A stretch of DNA of 64,000 nucleotides from Manis javanica (Eukaryota; Chordata; Mammalia; Pholidota; Manidae). Every line of letters starts with the position of its first letter. Within the stretch, counting starts at the first letter, position 1. The notes under the pieces were generated by a model that was not told where the DNA came from, ran no database searches, and was given only the letters and a program-made list of their open reading frames with translations. Made by a program: the position numbers and the translations under genes. The stretch lies in the NCBI RefSeq assembly GCF_040802235.1, contig NC_133159.1:75194501-75258500 (forward strand). The letters are read 5' to 3'. This document shows, in pieces, positions 1 through 13,100 of this stretch.

Positions 1-1790
1 TACAAAATCAACATATACAGAAATTGGTTGCATTTCTATATGCTAATAATGAGCTATCAGAAAGAAAGATTAATAAAACAATCCAATTTACAATTGCACC
101 AAGAAGAATAAAATTAACTAAGCAGGTGAAAGACCTGTACTATGAAAACTATAAGACACTCAAGAAAGAAATTGAAGGCGACACAAATAAATAGAAAGAT
201 ATTCCATGATCATGGTTTGGAAGAATTAATATAGTTAAAATGGCTGTATTGCCCAAAGAAATCTACAGATTCAATGCAATTCCTATTAAAATACCAATGT
301 CATTTTTCACAGAACTAGAACAAATAATCCTAAAGATGGAACCGCAAAAGACTACAATTGTCAAAACAAAGCCAACTGAACAGCTGCATGCAAAGGATTA
401 AACCTGAATCACTTTCTTATACCATACACAGAAAAAAGTTCAAAATGGACTAAAGCCTTGAATGTAAGACCTGAAACCATAAAATTCCTGGAAAAAATAA
501 GGCAGTAAGCTCTTTGACATTGGTCTTAGCAATATTTTTTGGCCCAGTCTCCTCAGGCATGGGCAACAGAAGTTAAAATCAACAAATGAATTACATCAAA
601 CTAAAAAGCTTTTGCACATCAAAGGAAACCGTCATCAAAATGAAAAGGCATTTTATTGAATGGGAGAAGATATTTGCAAATGATGTATCTGGTAAGGGGT
701 TAATATCCAAAATATATAAAGAACTTAGGCAATTTGAAAAAAACAAACAACTCAATTAAAAAATGGGCAGAGAAATTGAATACACATTTTCCCAAAGATG
801 ACATACAGATGACCAACAGGTACATGAAAACTTGTTCAACCTCACTAATCACCAGGGAAATACAAATCAAAGCCCTGATAAGATATCACCTCACACCTGT
901 CAGAATGGCTAATATAAAAAAGATAAGAATAGCAAGTGTTGCAGAGAATGTGGAGAAAAGGGACCACTCATACACTGCTGGTGGGAATGTAAATTGGTGA
1001 AGCCACTATAGAAAATAGTATGGAGGTTCCTCAAAAGATTAAGAATAGAACTACCATATTATCCAGTAGTTCCATTTCTGAGTATTTAACTGCAGAAAAT
1101 GAAGACACCAATTAGAAGAGATATATGTGCCCCTATGTTCATTGCAGCATTATTTACAATAGACAATTTATGAAAGCAACCTAAGTGACCATCAATAGGT
1201 GAATGCATAAAGAAGATGTAGATATATACCCACACACAATGCAATATTACTCAGCCATAAAAAAGAACAAAAACATTGCCATTTGCAATGACATAGATAG
1301 ACCTACAGGGCATTATGCTAAGTGAAATAAGTCAGACAGAGAAAGAGAAATATTATATGAGTTGATTTTTATGAGGAATCTAAAAAAGAAAACAAACAGA
1401 AACAGACTCATAGACATAAGAAACAAACTATTGTTCACCAGGGTAGGGAGTGGGAAAAATAGGTTAAGGGGATTAAGAGGTACAAACTTCCAATTATAAA
1501 ATAAATTAGTTATGGGGATGAAAGTATAGCATAGGGAATATAGTCAATAAAAGTACAATGTTTTTGTATATTGACCGATGGTAACTACACATCATTGTGA
1601 GCATTTTATAATGTATATAATTGTCAAATCACTGTTATACACCTGAAACCAATATAATAGTCTATGTTTGGTGACAGATGGTCACTTAGACTTATCATGG
1701 GGATCATTTCATAAGATATAAAATCAAATTAGTATGATGTACACCTGAAACAAATAGGATATTGTATGGCAATTATACTTCGAGGAAGGA
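1..1790 (+). mobile_element. LINE-1 3' half, truncated by window edge, decayed
   Basis: This is plus-strand L1 sequence. The opening 1.3 kb reads as the C-terminal half of ORF2 with many stops and frame changes; 734-1000 is the longest open piece and shows the usual region ahead of the Cys/His motif. The 3' UTR follows, with the repeated 'acacctgaaac' segments typical of laurasiatherian L1 3' ends, and it finishes near 1,785. It is not a functional gene. The 5' part lies outside the window. Confidence 0.85.
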
Positions 1791-2435
1791 AGCAAATGTT
1801 AGTAAGAACATGGAGAAATTGGAATCTTTGTGTACTGTTGGTGAGAATGTAAAATGGAATAGCCAGTATGGAAAACAGTACAGTGGCTCCTCAAAATACT
1901 AAAAATAGAAATAGCATATTATCTATCAATCCATTTGTGGGTACATACCCCCAAAAATTACAAACACAATCTCAAAGAGATATTTGTACACCTATGTTCA
2001 TAGCAGTACAATTTGCAATGGTCAAAAGATAGAAGCAACTCAACTGTCTATAAACATATAAGTGGATAAAAAAAAAATGTGGTTCATATACACATACAAT
2101 GGAATATTATTCAGCCTTAAAAAGGGAGGAAATTCTCACATGTGTTACAAATATGGTTGAGTCTTGAAGAAATTATCTTAAGTAAAATAAGTCAGTCACA
2201 AAAAGACAGTGTATGATTCCACCTACATAAGGTACTTACATGAGGTAGTCAAATTCATAGGGACAGAAGGTAACATGGGGGTTGCCAGGAGCTAGGGCCT
2301 AGGGGAAGAGGGAGATGGTATAAGATGAAAAGAGTCCTATTACTATTACTATACTATTAATGTGTACACTTTAAAATGGTTAAGATGGCAGATTTATGTT
2401 ATGTGTAGTTTACCAAAATTAAAAATTAAAAAAGG
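1791..2435 (+). mobile_element. Old L1 (L1M-type) 3' end
   Basis: This is a second plus-strand L1 3' end directly abutting the first. It has the ORF2 tail ('ggaatattattcagcc' region near 2,100) and a 3' UTR with the older L1MB-like signature ('cactttaaaatggttaagatgg' region near 2,370), ending in an A-rich stretch. No coding potential remains. The subfamily is assigned from memory of the consensus only. Confidence 0.7.
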
Positions 2436-2867
2436 AATATAAGAAAAATGAGCATCATTGAACAAGAGAAGAGGGTTATTGACAGGAAAGCGCACAACAA
2501 AGTGTATAGGTATACTACAGTATACAAAGTATACTGTACTATATATATTTTATATGTATAATATAAAATACTAGGGTATTTTTGGTGCTTTTTTTTGACC
2601 AGGGTATTAATTACAGGAATGTGTTCATTTTATGGTATTTCACCATACACCTTTATGCTGAACTTCTTTTTGTTCCTATTTTATACTTTAAAATACAAAC
2701 AAAACAAAAACCTACCAGCATAAGTTCTTACAATAGAAAGGCCATTTGTGTCCTTTAACTATAAATGTTTTTTGTCAAAAAAAGAAAGAAAACAAACATG
2801 TTCAGAACTTTCATCTCTTTTGTGTCACAGGTAACTAATAGAATTTGAACTTGTAGAATCATGATGA

Positions 2868-3430
2868 TAAAGAAAAAATTATTCATGACACTTAAAATAG
2901 TAAGGAAGACCTTTATTCAAGGGGGATTATCGTGATAGGTATAGGGACTACCACAATGGAATTTTGCAGTAGGGAAGAGATAGGGCTCAACTCCAAATTA
3001 AGAAAAAGTGGGAATTTAAAGCCAAGGAACAGGATGGAGTTTTCCATCAGTGGATGGAAAATTACTAAGAGGAAACTTCAGGATTAAGGGAGGATTCTGA
3101 CTAGGCCAGCCTACCAGGATTCTCGGTAAGGGCAGGCCAGAGTGAGCAGACATCTCCTGGGAGATGGTGGAGAATGAAGAACCTGATCGTATATTGACAG
3201 TGGTCAGATATCAAGAGTGAGGGATTCTGGCTAAAGTAATTTAGCAGAGTTCCTCCTAAAACTGGACAATGCAGAGACAAACATGGATGCACAAAAGTCA
3301 AGGCCTACTTGAAAGAGAATTCAAAGGAACCTCACTAAAGTTTTGTCAAGTACAGAATCTTTGTCACTGGACAATTTTACAACTCATCCAAACTTAAGTT
3401 TCTTACCCAGATCATCAGGATGTAGGCTCA
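2868..3430 (-). mobile_element. Probable old solo LTR (ERV-derived)
   Basis: Read on the minus strand, this ~560-bp block starts near 3,430 with TG and ends near 2,868 with CA. It carries AATAAA close to the 3' end (plus-strand tttatt near 2,912), as LTRs of the MER34/ERV1 kind do. No internal retroviral genes flank it. The family name is a guess from general appearance, and a non-LTR origin is possible. Confidence 0.4.
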
Positions 3431-6430
3431 GAATCTAAAATGCCCATTCAGTATGTCAATGGAATTTATGGCTATATTCAAATCTTTAATCTGAGAAAAA
3501 CCAGGCCAGAGCTTGCTGATTAAGCTCGTGTCTCCTGTTGCCTTCCCTACCTTTCTTAGTTTGTGATGAATACGTTGTAAATGATAAAGTTTATGGTTTA
3601 TATCCATTTTTTTAAAGTAAATTTTGTGTTGGCATTAGGATGAATTTTTGAACTTTGCTTTTTATTCTTATAAGTAAGACTGAAAAGGAAAGTAAGGGCA
3701 GGGCTATTTTGAAATAAAACTAATGCTGAGAAATCAGTTACTTTTTCTTCTGACAAAAGAAGCTATTGTTCATATTAGGCATCAAAAATAGTTCTAGACA
3801 CTACTGAATCTTTATGTGAACTTTGTTTATAGAGAAACTAAATTCCCTGCCTACCCTTCCAACCCCTTCTCAGAAAAAGTAAATTTATTGTCTGTGGATA
3901 AATTTGGAAATATTGCTGAGTAATTTGGTTCCTGGTATATATAGTACAATTCTATTTGGAAAAATACTTATAAACCAAGAATGCATAGATAAACTCTAAA
4001 ATCATATATGCTCCCAAATTAACAGTACTGCTAGCTTTTTGAAAGGATTAAGTTTTTTTAGAGTTTTTAGAATTATGAATTTTTCAATGAATGTCAGTTA
4101 TTTTTATAACAGCCACACACACATAATAAAATACTTTCCATTTTTAAAAGAAAATAATTTTTTTCAGTAAACATTTTCTGAGTAGCTTCTATGTATTTGA
4201 TTAATGATTTTCAATTAGTTCATTTTTTAAACTTATTGAAGAAGCAATGACCATATATATAAAACTCATACATTTGACTATATAGAAAACAATGACTATG
4301 TAAAAAACTCATACATTAGGGTTTAACTGGACACATTTGAGTTATTTCTAGTAAGGTATAAGTCCTAGTAAGTAAAGTTCAGATAAAAAGGCTGCTTAGA
4401 ATGAAGGATTGTACCAGTCCTCTGGTTTGGACAGACACCAGGAGCTTTTAATATAGTTACTTGGCGAAAAAGGTATTTTATCCTGGTGAACAAATAAAGG
4501 AGACAAAACTGTATGAGAGTTGCCATTTGGAACTGGGGTAAGTTATTATTTTATTAATGTGGAAATTTACATTAAAATATTTCAGAATAAGCAATGTGCT
4601 GTATGTGGTTAGATGCCAATGCCAATTTACAGCGTTGGTGTGATTGATGAGCATGTGAAGTGCCCTAATCTATAATGATCACATTAAGAGCTGGTGATTT
4701 AGCACAGGAAGCATGTTTTTCTGAGCTAACACTTTGTTTAGCATTTGTTAATTGCCACAAAGGTTGGCATAAGTAATTAAGTCAGTGGGGGTTAAAGTAT
4801 GGAAAAGATTAAGAGAAGTGAACAAGATCTGATACCTTTGCATGAACAAGACATGAGGTATACCAGGTCCAGTAGCTCAGGCCAGCTGTGCCTTGCTCCA
4901 GGCATTGAGGCTATTGCACTTTTATATTTAGACCCCAGAGATCAGATAATACAGTGAAAACATGACAAATGGGGGCCCTGTTGGATGGTAGTGGCCAACA
5001 TTTTTTGAACACTGTGTGATTATATGGTGGGCTCTGTAAGAGCTGAAGAAGAAGACCAAGTACCTGAAATCAAGAGACAGCAGGGGAGACAGCTGGAAAT
5101 AGGTCATTTTAATTTCACATAAAAATTGCTATGGGAGGAATGACAAGTTGCAATGGCAGTACAGAGAAGGGTCACCTTATCCAGTCCCAGGAAGTCAGGA
5201 GATAGGAGACCTAAAGGAAGAACAGACTAGCATATAAACAGTATCAAGTGAGGAAGCAGGTCTGTTTTAACAAGTCTCTATATTGTGTGCAAAGGCCCAC
5301 AGTCAAGATAAAATGTGAAGTTTCCAGAACAAGGAACTCATTCTAGTTAAAGCAGACTCTAAAGCACTGTACAGCTGGAAAGGAATTCCACAGAAGTTGA
5401 GTTAAATTAAAAGGAAAAATTTTTTTCTCTTTTATCCATGTTATCAATTTGAATGGAATTCAGAGGTTATTCCAGAAGACTTCCCAAATGACTTTATATC
5501 TGTAAAGAAATTAGGGACTAGAATTTTCAGGCTTTATTGAAAAGTCATGATGAAAAAGGATTTGGGTGCATGCCTTGTATATTTCTAGTTTCCCATTCTA
5601 CTGAGCAGACTCTTTCTGTTTCCCCATATTCTTACTAACCTAGTCTTCTGTCAAATATTTTTCTCTTTGCAAATCATAATGGTGAAACTGGTATCTCAGT
5701 TTTACTTTACACAGCTCTTATTATCAGCAAAATCAACTGTGTTTTCTACTTAGAGTATTGTGCATTTTTAATGGGGATGTTTTCTTTTCTCATTGATTTG
5801 TAAGTGCTCTTATAGCTAAATACAATATTTTCATTGTGATATAAATTGTAAATGTTTTCTTCATATTGCCATTTGTCTTTTTGCTTTTCTTGTATCTTTT
5901 CTATGAATAATTTCATTATTTTTATGTAGTTTGAATGTATTAATCTTCTCTTTTATATCATCCTCTTATTCATACTGGAAGAGTACACCTCTATTTCAAA
6001 ACTGTTCTAAAAATTTTCAACATATTACCTAATTTTACAATTTCATTTTCATTTTTAAACCTTTGATACATTTGAAGTTTGTTTTGGTATGAAGTATAAG
6101 GAAGACTCCAATTTTATTTTTTCTGGATGCCTACATGTAGTGCAAATTCTATTTACTGAATGAATATTCCCTATCCCTTCACTAATGGGAAGTGTCAAAT
6201 TTATCATATACTAAATGTCTGTAGGAACTTTTTTTAATGTCCAAACTTTGAATTCACTTTTACTGATTTTTGAATATTCAAATGTCAGTACCACTAATTA
6301 TTGGCATGTTTTAATGTACAGTTAGAGATAGCTGCCCATCACTATTCTTCCCTTTAAAGAATTGTATTGGATATTTTTGCATGTAGTTTTTCAATATAAG
6401 GATATATCGAAAATAAAATAAATTTATTTA
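3431..6430. other. Intergenic, no gene recognised
   Basis: This is AT-rich unique-looking sequence 3' of the GBP gene. There is no long open frame, RNA gene or confidently recognised repeat. Poly-T/poly-A short tracts and diffuse old-repeat texture are all I see. Confidence 0.5.
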
Positions 6431-6477
6431 CTTCCAAAAAAATGTTTGACATATTTACTGAAATCACATTAAATGTG

Positions 6478-6482
6478 TATAC

Positions 6483-6524
<42 letters not shown>

Positions 6525-6540
6525 GCACATATACACATAC
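6478..6540. repeat. (AC)n/(AT)n microsatellite
   Basis: Alternating AT then AC dinucleotides run from about 6,480 to 6,540 ('atatatata', then ten or so 'ac', then 'atatatat'). The short antisense open frame rich in Tyr/Cys/Val across it is a by-product of the repeat. Confidence 0.9.
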
Positions 6541-6755
6541 CATATATGACTTACAGGGATTGATATATTTTCTTAGGTCCATTGTTATATATTTCCGAGT
6601 TTTTCAGTAATATTTAAAACATATCTTTATGTGAATTTTACAAATTTATTTATGATTTTATTCAGAAGTATTTTATTTGTTGTGACAGTATACCAAACTT
6701 AGTTTTATCTTCCACTGTATTTCCATTCAATTTGTTTCCCATTTCTCTAAATTAA

Positions 6756-6825
6756 TTTATTCAATCAAAATTAAGTTTGTTTTTTTGTATACCAAACACT
6801 GACATATTTTGAATCACTTTTTATT
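6756..6825 (-). terminator. Candidate poly(A) signals of the GBP gene
   Basis: Two AATAAA hexamers on the minus strand lie about 120 bp (6,820-6,825) and 190 bp (6,756-6,761) beyond the stop codon at 6,947. The region is AT-rich, so chance occurrence is likely, and the true cleavage site could be further away. Confidence 0.3.
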
Positions 6826-6946
6826 TTTTAACTTCTGTTGTATGAAAGTAGCATGACATGTATTTCAAAAATGAAAACAGTATTACACTATTAAAAGAAG
6901 CCTCGTTTTAAAATATCCTTAAGAAACCTAAGCCTATTTAATTTCT

Positions 6947-7153
6947 TTAGTCAAGAATTTTCTGCTCTCCATACCATAGTTTAAAAATTTCAGGTAGTGC
7001 AATAATTAGCACATTCCCAGCCATTTCAATAGCCTTCAACATACATGAGTCATTGTTTTTAGTTTCTTCAATCTCTTTTCTTAATCGATTTATCTCCATA
7101 GCCAACTCATGGGATTTCTTCTTAAATTTTTCATTAAGCAATTCTTCTTGGAT
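6947..7153 (-). CDS. GBP6/7-like: GBP coding exon 10 (last): C-terminal helices and stop
   Basis: The acceptor is ttttatag at the 7,154 side, and the frame enters in phase 0 with [10 protein letters not shown]. The segment encodes the end of the coiled coil and a hydrophobic stretch ([13 protein letters not shown]) before the terminal ILD and TAA. There is no prenylation motif, so membrane binding, if any, would rely on the hydrophobic tail. The similar GBP7 tail is longer (family knowledge), so this one ends early. Confidence 0.88.
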   Translation of the reverse strand: MQEELLNEKFKKKSHELAMEINRLRKEIEETKNNDSCMLKAIEMAGNVLIIALPEIFKLWYGEQKILD

Positions 7154-10100
7154 CTATAAAAAAGAATTCACTTTTGAAAAATTTCCAATTACCATGACTT
7201 AGGGTTTTGTATTTAATAAACAGCAAAAAGCATATTCTATTTTTCTGCCACTTCAGATTGCTCTTTAGGGGATGTCTAATGTATCCACACCTTTCGACCA
7301 GCATAATGAAGGGATCAATGATTTACAACTTTCTAAAACTTCCTTAGCACCATCTCTCTGGTGGTGGGGAGCTGTCAAGGTAGGTCAAACTTGAGAATTT
7401 GCCCCATTATGGGTTCCAGTCCAAATTATGCCCTTTGGGTGGAATAGAGTTTTGATTCTAATTAGTTCTCAGTTCCACTCGAGGCAGCATGGTCATAACT
7501 AACAATATGTGGTAACTCCTGATACTATGTAGAACACTGGTTATCAAGCTCCACGTTGGACCAATGGAGGATTTTCCTCCCTTTATAGTAACCCCAGTAT
7601 ATTCAAACAGATCTGGAAATAAACACAGCAAGATTTAGAGCATTCAGTATCCTGCATTTCACATCATACCTAACCTGATACTTTCAAGACCAAACCGATA
7701 TACTTCAGATCTCTTCAGTGGTTTTATCAAGAATCCTAAGGATCATAAGACTAACAGATAAGAACCCTGTTCAATTGAGGTTCACGAGACCATCCTATAA
7801 TCACCACAAACAGCAGCACAGTTCCCTGAGAGGTATTATTTGTATACTCCAGAAGGTGCTGGAATATTGTGGATTTAAGAGCTACAACAGAATCCAGGTC
7901 GATTTGAGACAGTTAGTAAATCATTTACTATTTTTGTTTCCCTCTTGAACCTTGATTTTGCTCAAATTTTGTCCTTCCTTTCCCAAGGAAACAGGGAATT
8001 GTCTGTCAGGTACTGCCCTGATTCGGGCCATACTTACCCTTAGATAATGAGCCAATATCTTTTCCAGCATCTCCTGAAGTCTTTCTTGTTCCTTCTTTAT
8101 CTTTTCTTCCAGCTGGGCTAGGTTTTCGTTGAAGCTTCTTTCTTGAGCCTCCAATTTTTGCTGTTGCTCATTCTCTTTCTGCTTTAGCCGCTCCTGTTCT
8201 TTCTCAGCTGCTTCCTTTTTGGTCCGTTCCACTGTCCCATGACAGTTTTTAAAGGGAAGAAAATAACAGGTCAGGCCTGACCCTCCTGAGCTCAGAGACT
8301 AAATTGACTTTGAAAAGGTGACTGGGAAATCTCTAAATTCATGTGATGGCCACACCATCGGCAAGTTTCTAAATGTGCAGAAACAGGCTCTGCCTGTCTG
8401 GTTGATGTACAACTATAGTTTGCCTTGTTAGTTTCAGGTTTGACTTAACACAGTGTGTGTTCTGCAGGAGAGGAAGCTCCTTGTTTCAGGAAAGTCTTCT
8501 GGTTGCATTTGTCAGAGGGCACTGCAGGAACCTACCCACCCCTCTGTGAGCTGAGCCCTCTCCTGTACCTGCAACGGCCTTCTCCTGAGCAGTGAGGGCA
8601 TTGTCTGAATGCAGGATGCATTCCTCTACTGTTGCCTGTGACTGTAGAAAGCCCTGGAGGACCTCACTTGCCTGAGGAACCAATAAGGAGCAAAAACATG
8701 TTAGGGAACAAAGATCTAGTCTAATGCTAGGGAAATTATTGTTCAACAAAATCCAACGTTTGACCCTGTAAATTGTGTATCTCTGAATGATTTACTTCCT
8801 TCTGTGTCCACAATATAAATTCCAAAGCTATTGATGGTACATGGAACTCCATCACCACCTTTCTAGCTTTTCAGACCCCTTTCTCACTGATGCCCCCCAA
8901 AAACCACTATGGGTTACACTGAACCATATTCTATTCTTGTGCTAGCTCCTCTAGCCTTTCTCAACAGAGCTATATATGGATACTTCATCTAATATCTCCT
9001 GGAACTACCTTCTAGAACATTTTATAAGCTGCTATCTGGGCTTTGAATGGTCACCAAGTTTATTGAGCTGCCTACCAGCTCCATCACTTAGTCTTAGGCA
9101 AGTAATCACCTTCTTTGTACATCACATTTCTCAACTGTATAATGCAGATAGCAGTAGTTCCTATTCATAATATTACTCTGAGGATTAAACTGTTAATCCA
9201 ACAAAAGCACCTAAAACCATGAGCGATATAGTGAGTATTCAATATATATTAACCATTATCATCATCATCATCACCATTGGTATCTTTGCATACCAGTATG
9301 ATAACCCTTATCACAACACATCCAGTTCACTATTTGCATCTTTGGTAAGATCATCAGTATCTTAAGAGCAAAGTTGTGTTTCTAATATTTGCATTCTGTG
9401 GACTTAGCACAGATATTGTTACATGTCCCATAAATGAAAATGAAATTAATATTTTATTTCAACTGGATTCATGATTCCAAATCATTTCTTTGTAAATGTC
9501 TTTACATTTACAATACCTTTAAAAATACCTAATTAATTGTGGATATGAAAACTAAAAATGTGGAAATATTGCCTTACTCTGATTTCTCCCCATAATCAGT
9601 GCTGAGGTCTTAGATTTTCAGAGGGAGTAATAAAGACCATCTGTCTCCACTCTGTTGTCCATCATCTCTCCCCTTATTCTCACCTTAACTCCTTTTCTGG
9701 GCACTAGCTTGTAGCCATGCTCAACCTTCTTCTTTGCTTCTAAGTAGAGCTTGTGTCCTCCAGAAACAAAGAAAGTTTTCTCTTTAATGTTTTCCATCAG
9801 GGGCTTTGAAAGCTGCTTCAGCATAGCCTGACAGTATTTGACAGATGCCTCTTCATTCTGCTGCAAGAAATATTCCTTCTTTTCCTCTATGGCTTCCTGC
9901 CGGGGAAACATAGAGAAATCCAACAGAAAGAGGCTGTTAGAGGGGAAAGTCCAGCAGTGATCCTCTTGGAAGAAGCAGTCTGATCACCTAGTGGACTGGA
10001 ACATGGAAGGGACCAAAAGTCAAGACACTTTTAGTCTTAGTTCTAACCAATCCTCTGTGTGATCTCTGAAAAGTCCCTTTACTTCCTTGGGGCCAGGCTC

Positions 10101-13100
10101 ATCAACTGCAAAATAATGGGATTGGAAGACATGAACTCTATGGTTCCTTAAGCTGTAGTATGATTAACAGTGACCCAATCACCAGCAATGAACAAGAGAA
10201 TGTTGAATTGTGGCTAGAAATAGACTTTCCTCAGAGAGCTTGGGTTGCTATGGATGGAAAAATATACAAAGAAAACCAACCATCCAGTAATGACTTGAAG
10301 TGTACTCTGAACAGTTTAGAACTCTTCATGAATTCTTTTAATAAGGATTTGAGTGTGTGAAGATAAAGAAATGGAAATTTCCCTTGCTCTTGAAAGTTAC
10401 AATATAGTTGACTTTCTGGCACTTCCTCAATATAAACTGCGAGATTTTTTTCACTTGCAGGCTGGTCACAGATTGAAAGAAAAACTTCCAATGAAGGTGC
10501 CTGTGGAAAGCAGAATTAAGGCGTCTCCCAAGATTTCCTTCCTGTGATGAATACTCCTTGCATAGTCCTGGAGCCTGTGAACTTGATAAATTTTATTTCA
10601 CTGGTTAGGCTATATTATATAGCATAATTTGAGTTTAGGGGGTAGGGATAGGGAACCTTAAATAAGAATTTGAGGTATTTAAAAGCAGAGAGTTTTCCCC
10701 AGCTCCAAGCAGAAGAGGAAGTCAAAGAGACTAAAACATGCAAAAATATTTGATGTGTTGTTGGCTTTGATGATTTGATGATTATTGGCTTAAAGATGGA
10801 AGGGAGAACATGGAGATACATGAAAACTGCTCCTAGGAACTGAAATGCCCCCTGTCTAACAGTCAGCAAGAAAGGGAGCATGAATCATACAACCAAAAGG
10901 AAGTGGATCCAGTCAACAACTGGAATGAATTCGGAGCCACCTCAGAGCCTGAAGCTGAGAATTCATTTTGGCCAACATCTTGTTTTCAGCCTTGTGATAC
11001 TCTGAGCAGAGCACCCAGTCATCCTGTGCCTGCCTTCTGACCTACAGAATGGATGGTGAGGCTTCTAGATTAATGGCATTTTTTAAAATGCAGCAACAGA
11101 AAATCAATAAAAGGTAAACAGTAGCCTTGTAGAGCCCTGTCACTTAGAAATCCAGGCTCCTTCTACCATGAGTAGATGAACCACAGAGTAAAAAATACAC
11201 AGTCTAAGCATTAGTTCAGAAAGGAGGAATCAAGAGGGATAAATGCTAAGACAAGTTACCACAAGCTTTTTTTGGAATTTCCGTTCATCATCCCTGAAGG
11301 AGTTCTCTATGAAGACTGCAATGGCTTCCTTCTCACAGTCTCCATGCTTCTTTAGCAACTCCTGGAGCGAATCTGTGGGAAGGCTTACTACTTGGGTCAT
11401 CTCCTTGCTGTAGTGGTTGACTGCCTTCTGCACAGCCACTGAGTTCTCATGCTCAGCCAGAGTTGTCACAGCATTCTCCAAACAAGGAACTACACCACTC
11501 TTGATGGCATTCACATAGGCTTCCACCAGAGCCCCCAGCCCTGAATAAGTCAGGAAATTTGGGGATAAATATCGATGTCTCACTCACAGGATTCCAGATT
11601 TTATGGAACATTATTCTAAAATTACAAAAACTTATCTACAATGAAATTTTATTTTCTTCTGTCAGGAATCTTCTAATAACATTTTTGTTTTTCCTGCTCC
11701 CTCTCTTACTGTTCTTCACTTTCTTATATTACAATTTTAATTACTGATTACAACCAATATGCCCGTGGGTCACTGGTTTCCCATTCAAAGTGTCTATTCA
11801 CATAAAATAAAGAGGAATCGATTACATAGGCACAGTGGCCTTCACAAACAAGATCAGCTACACAGTTTATATGGGACAGTACAAAATGAAAATGTGGGCT
11901 CCTAGTTAAAAATGATCAAGAATTCAAAACAGTGATAGAGAGTATTAAATCAAGCATGGACTCCTCTTTGCACAGGATACCATGGGACTTTATAAGTCTC
12001 ATGCCCTGGGTATAAGATTATAGGCAGTTTTGTTTTTCAGTGGGTTTGCAGGAACTCATAGCTTCCTATTTATTATCTGACTCATGTAAATTTATAAAAT
12101 ATCTACTATATCCTTATGGATAAGAAGTTACCCCATGGGATTCTTCAGTGTACAGATAATATGTCTTTAACTTCATTGGTTTTTTTGTAATTAGTGGATT
12201 AGGTTCTTGAGATAATAATTAAGTTTCAGCAAACCCTCATTTAGGAAGACTTTAATAAAGTCTATTTGCAGTGTGAATATCTGCTACTCTGTAGCCATAT
12301 GCAGATGTAAACAAAACTACTGACAAAACCTATAATCAAAGCTCCAAGACACACACTGACACAGAGACATGCTTTGGGGCAAACTTACGATTTCCAGTGA
12401 CAATGATTCCCTCTCTCAGGGTCTTGGTCCTTGAATTGTCTAAGATATAGGAACGAAATTTTTTTGATTGCACCTGGAAACTACTATCCAGATGGTCTTC
12501 TTGCACATTCTCAATATGGAATAAGAGATTTTTGTCACTTGTAGGCCGGTCAAAGATGAAGCACTTTCGGTTCGGAAAGAACTCCCTAATACATTCTCTG
12601 GGCATGTTGGAATTTTGGACTCTGGGATTTTTGCCTGCAGAAGTGGAAAAAAATAGATTATTGGAGGGCAGCTTGCAGTGAAGAGGTCTGAGGGCTTTTG
12701 ATTTCCAAAAATCTTTGCATCATTACATCTCCTATGTATGTAAATCTCCTTTAATCCAATCACTTCAAATCAACCTATGCCAATCACCAAAGGTAAGAAA
12801 AATCCATTTCTGCATAGAGCAGAGTCAAGAAAGTATTTCAGGAGGAGGAGAGGCATCCAGCCAAGTGAAGAAACTTACGGTTGATTTCCTTAGCACTGTA
12901 CGCAGTTGGGTGAATTAAGTATTAAATGTTTATTGAATGACTGACAAATGAAAAAAAATGGTCAGAATTTCTTTTTGTGATCCTACTGTCCCCATATTAG
13001 AAATAAAATCTGGACCTTAAAATAAAGTAGTGACAGAAAGAAGGATAAGATGTTGATTGTGAAAATATCAGGAGGACAAATGATACCAAGGTAAGAAAAA

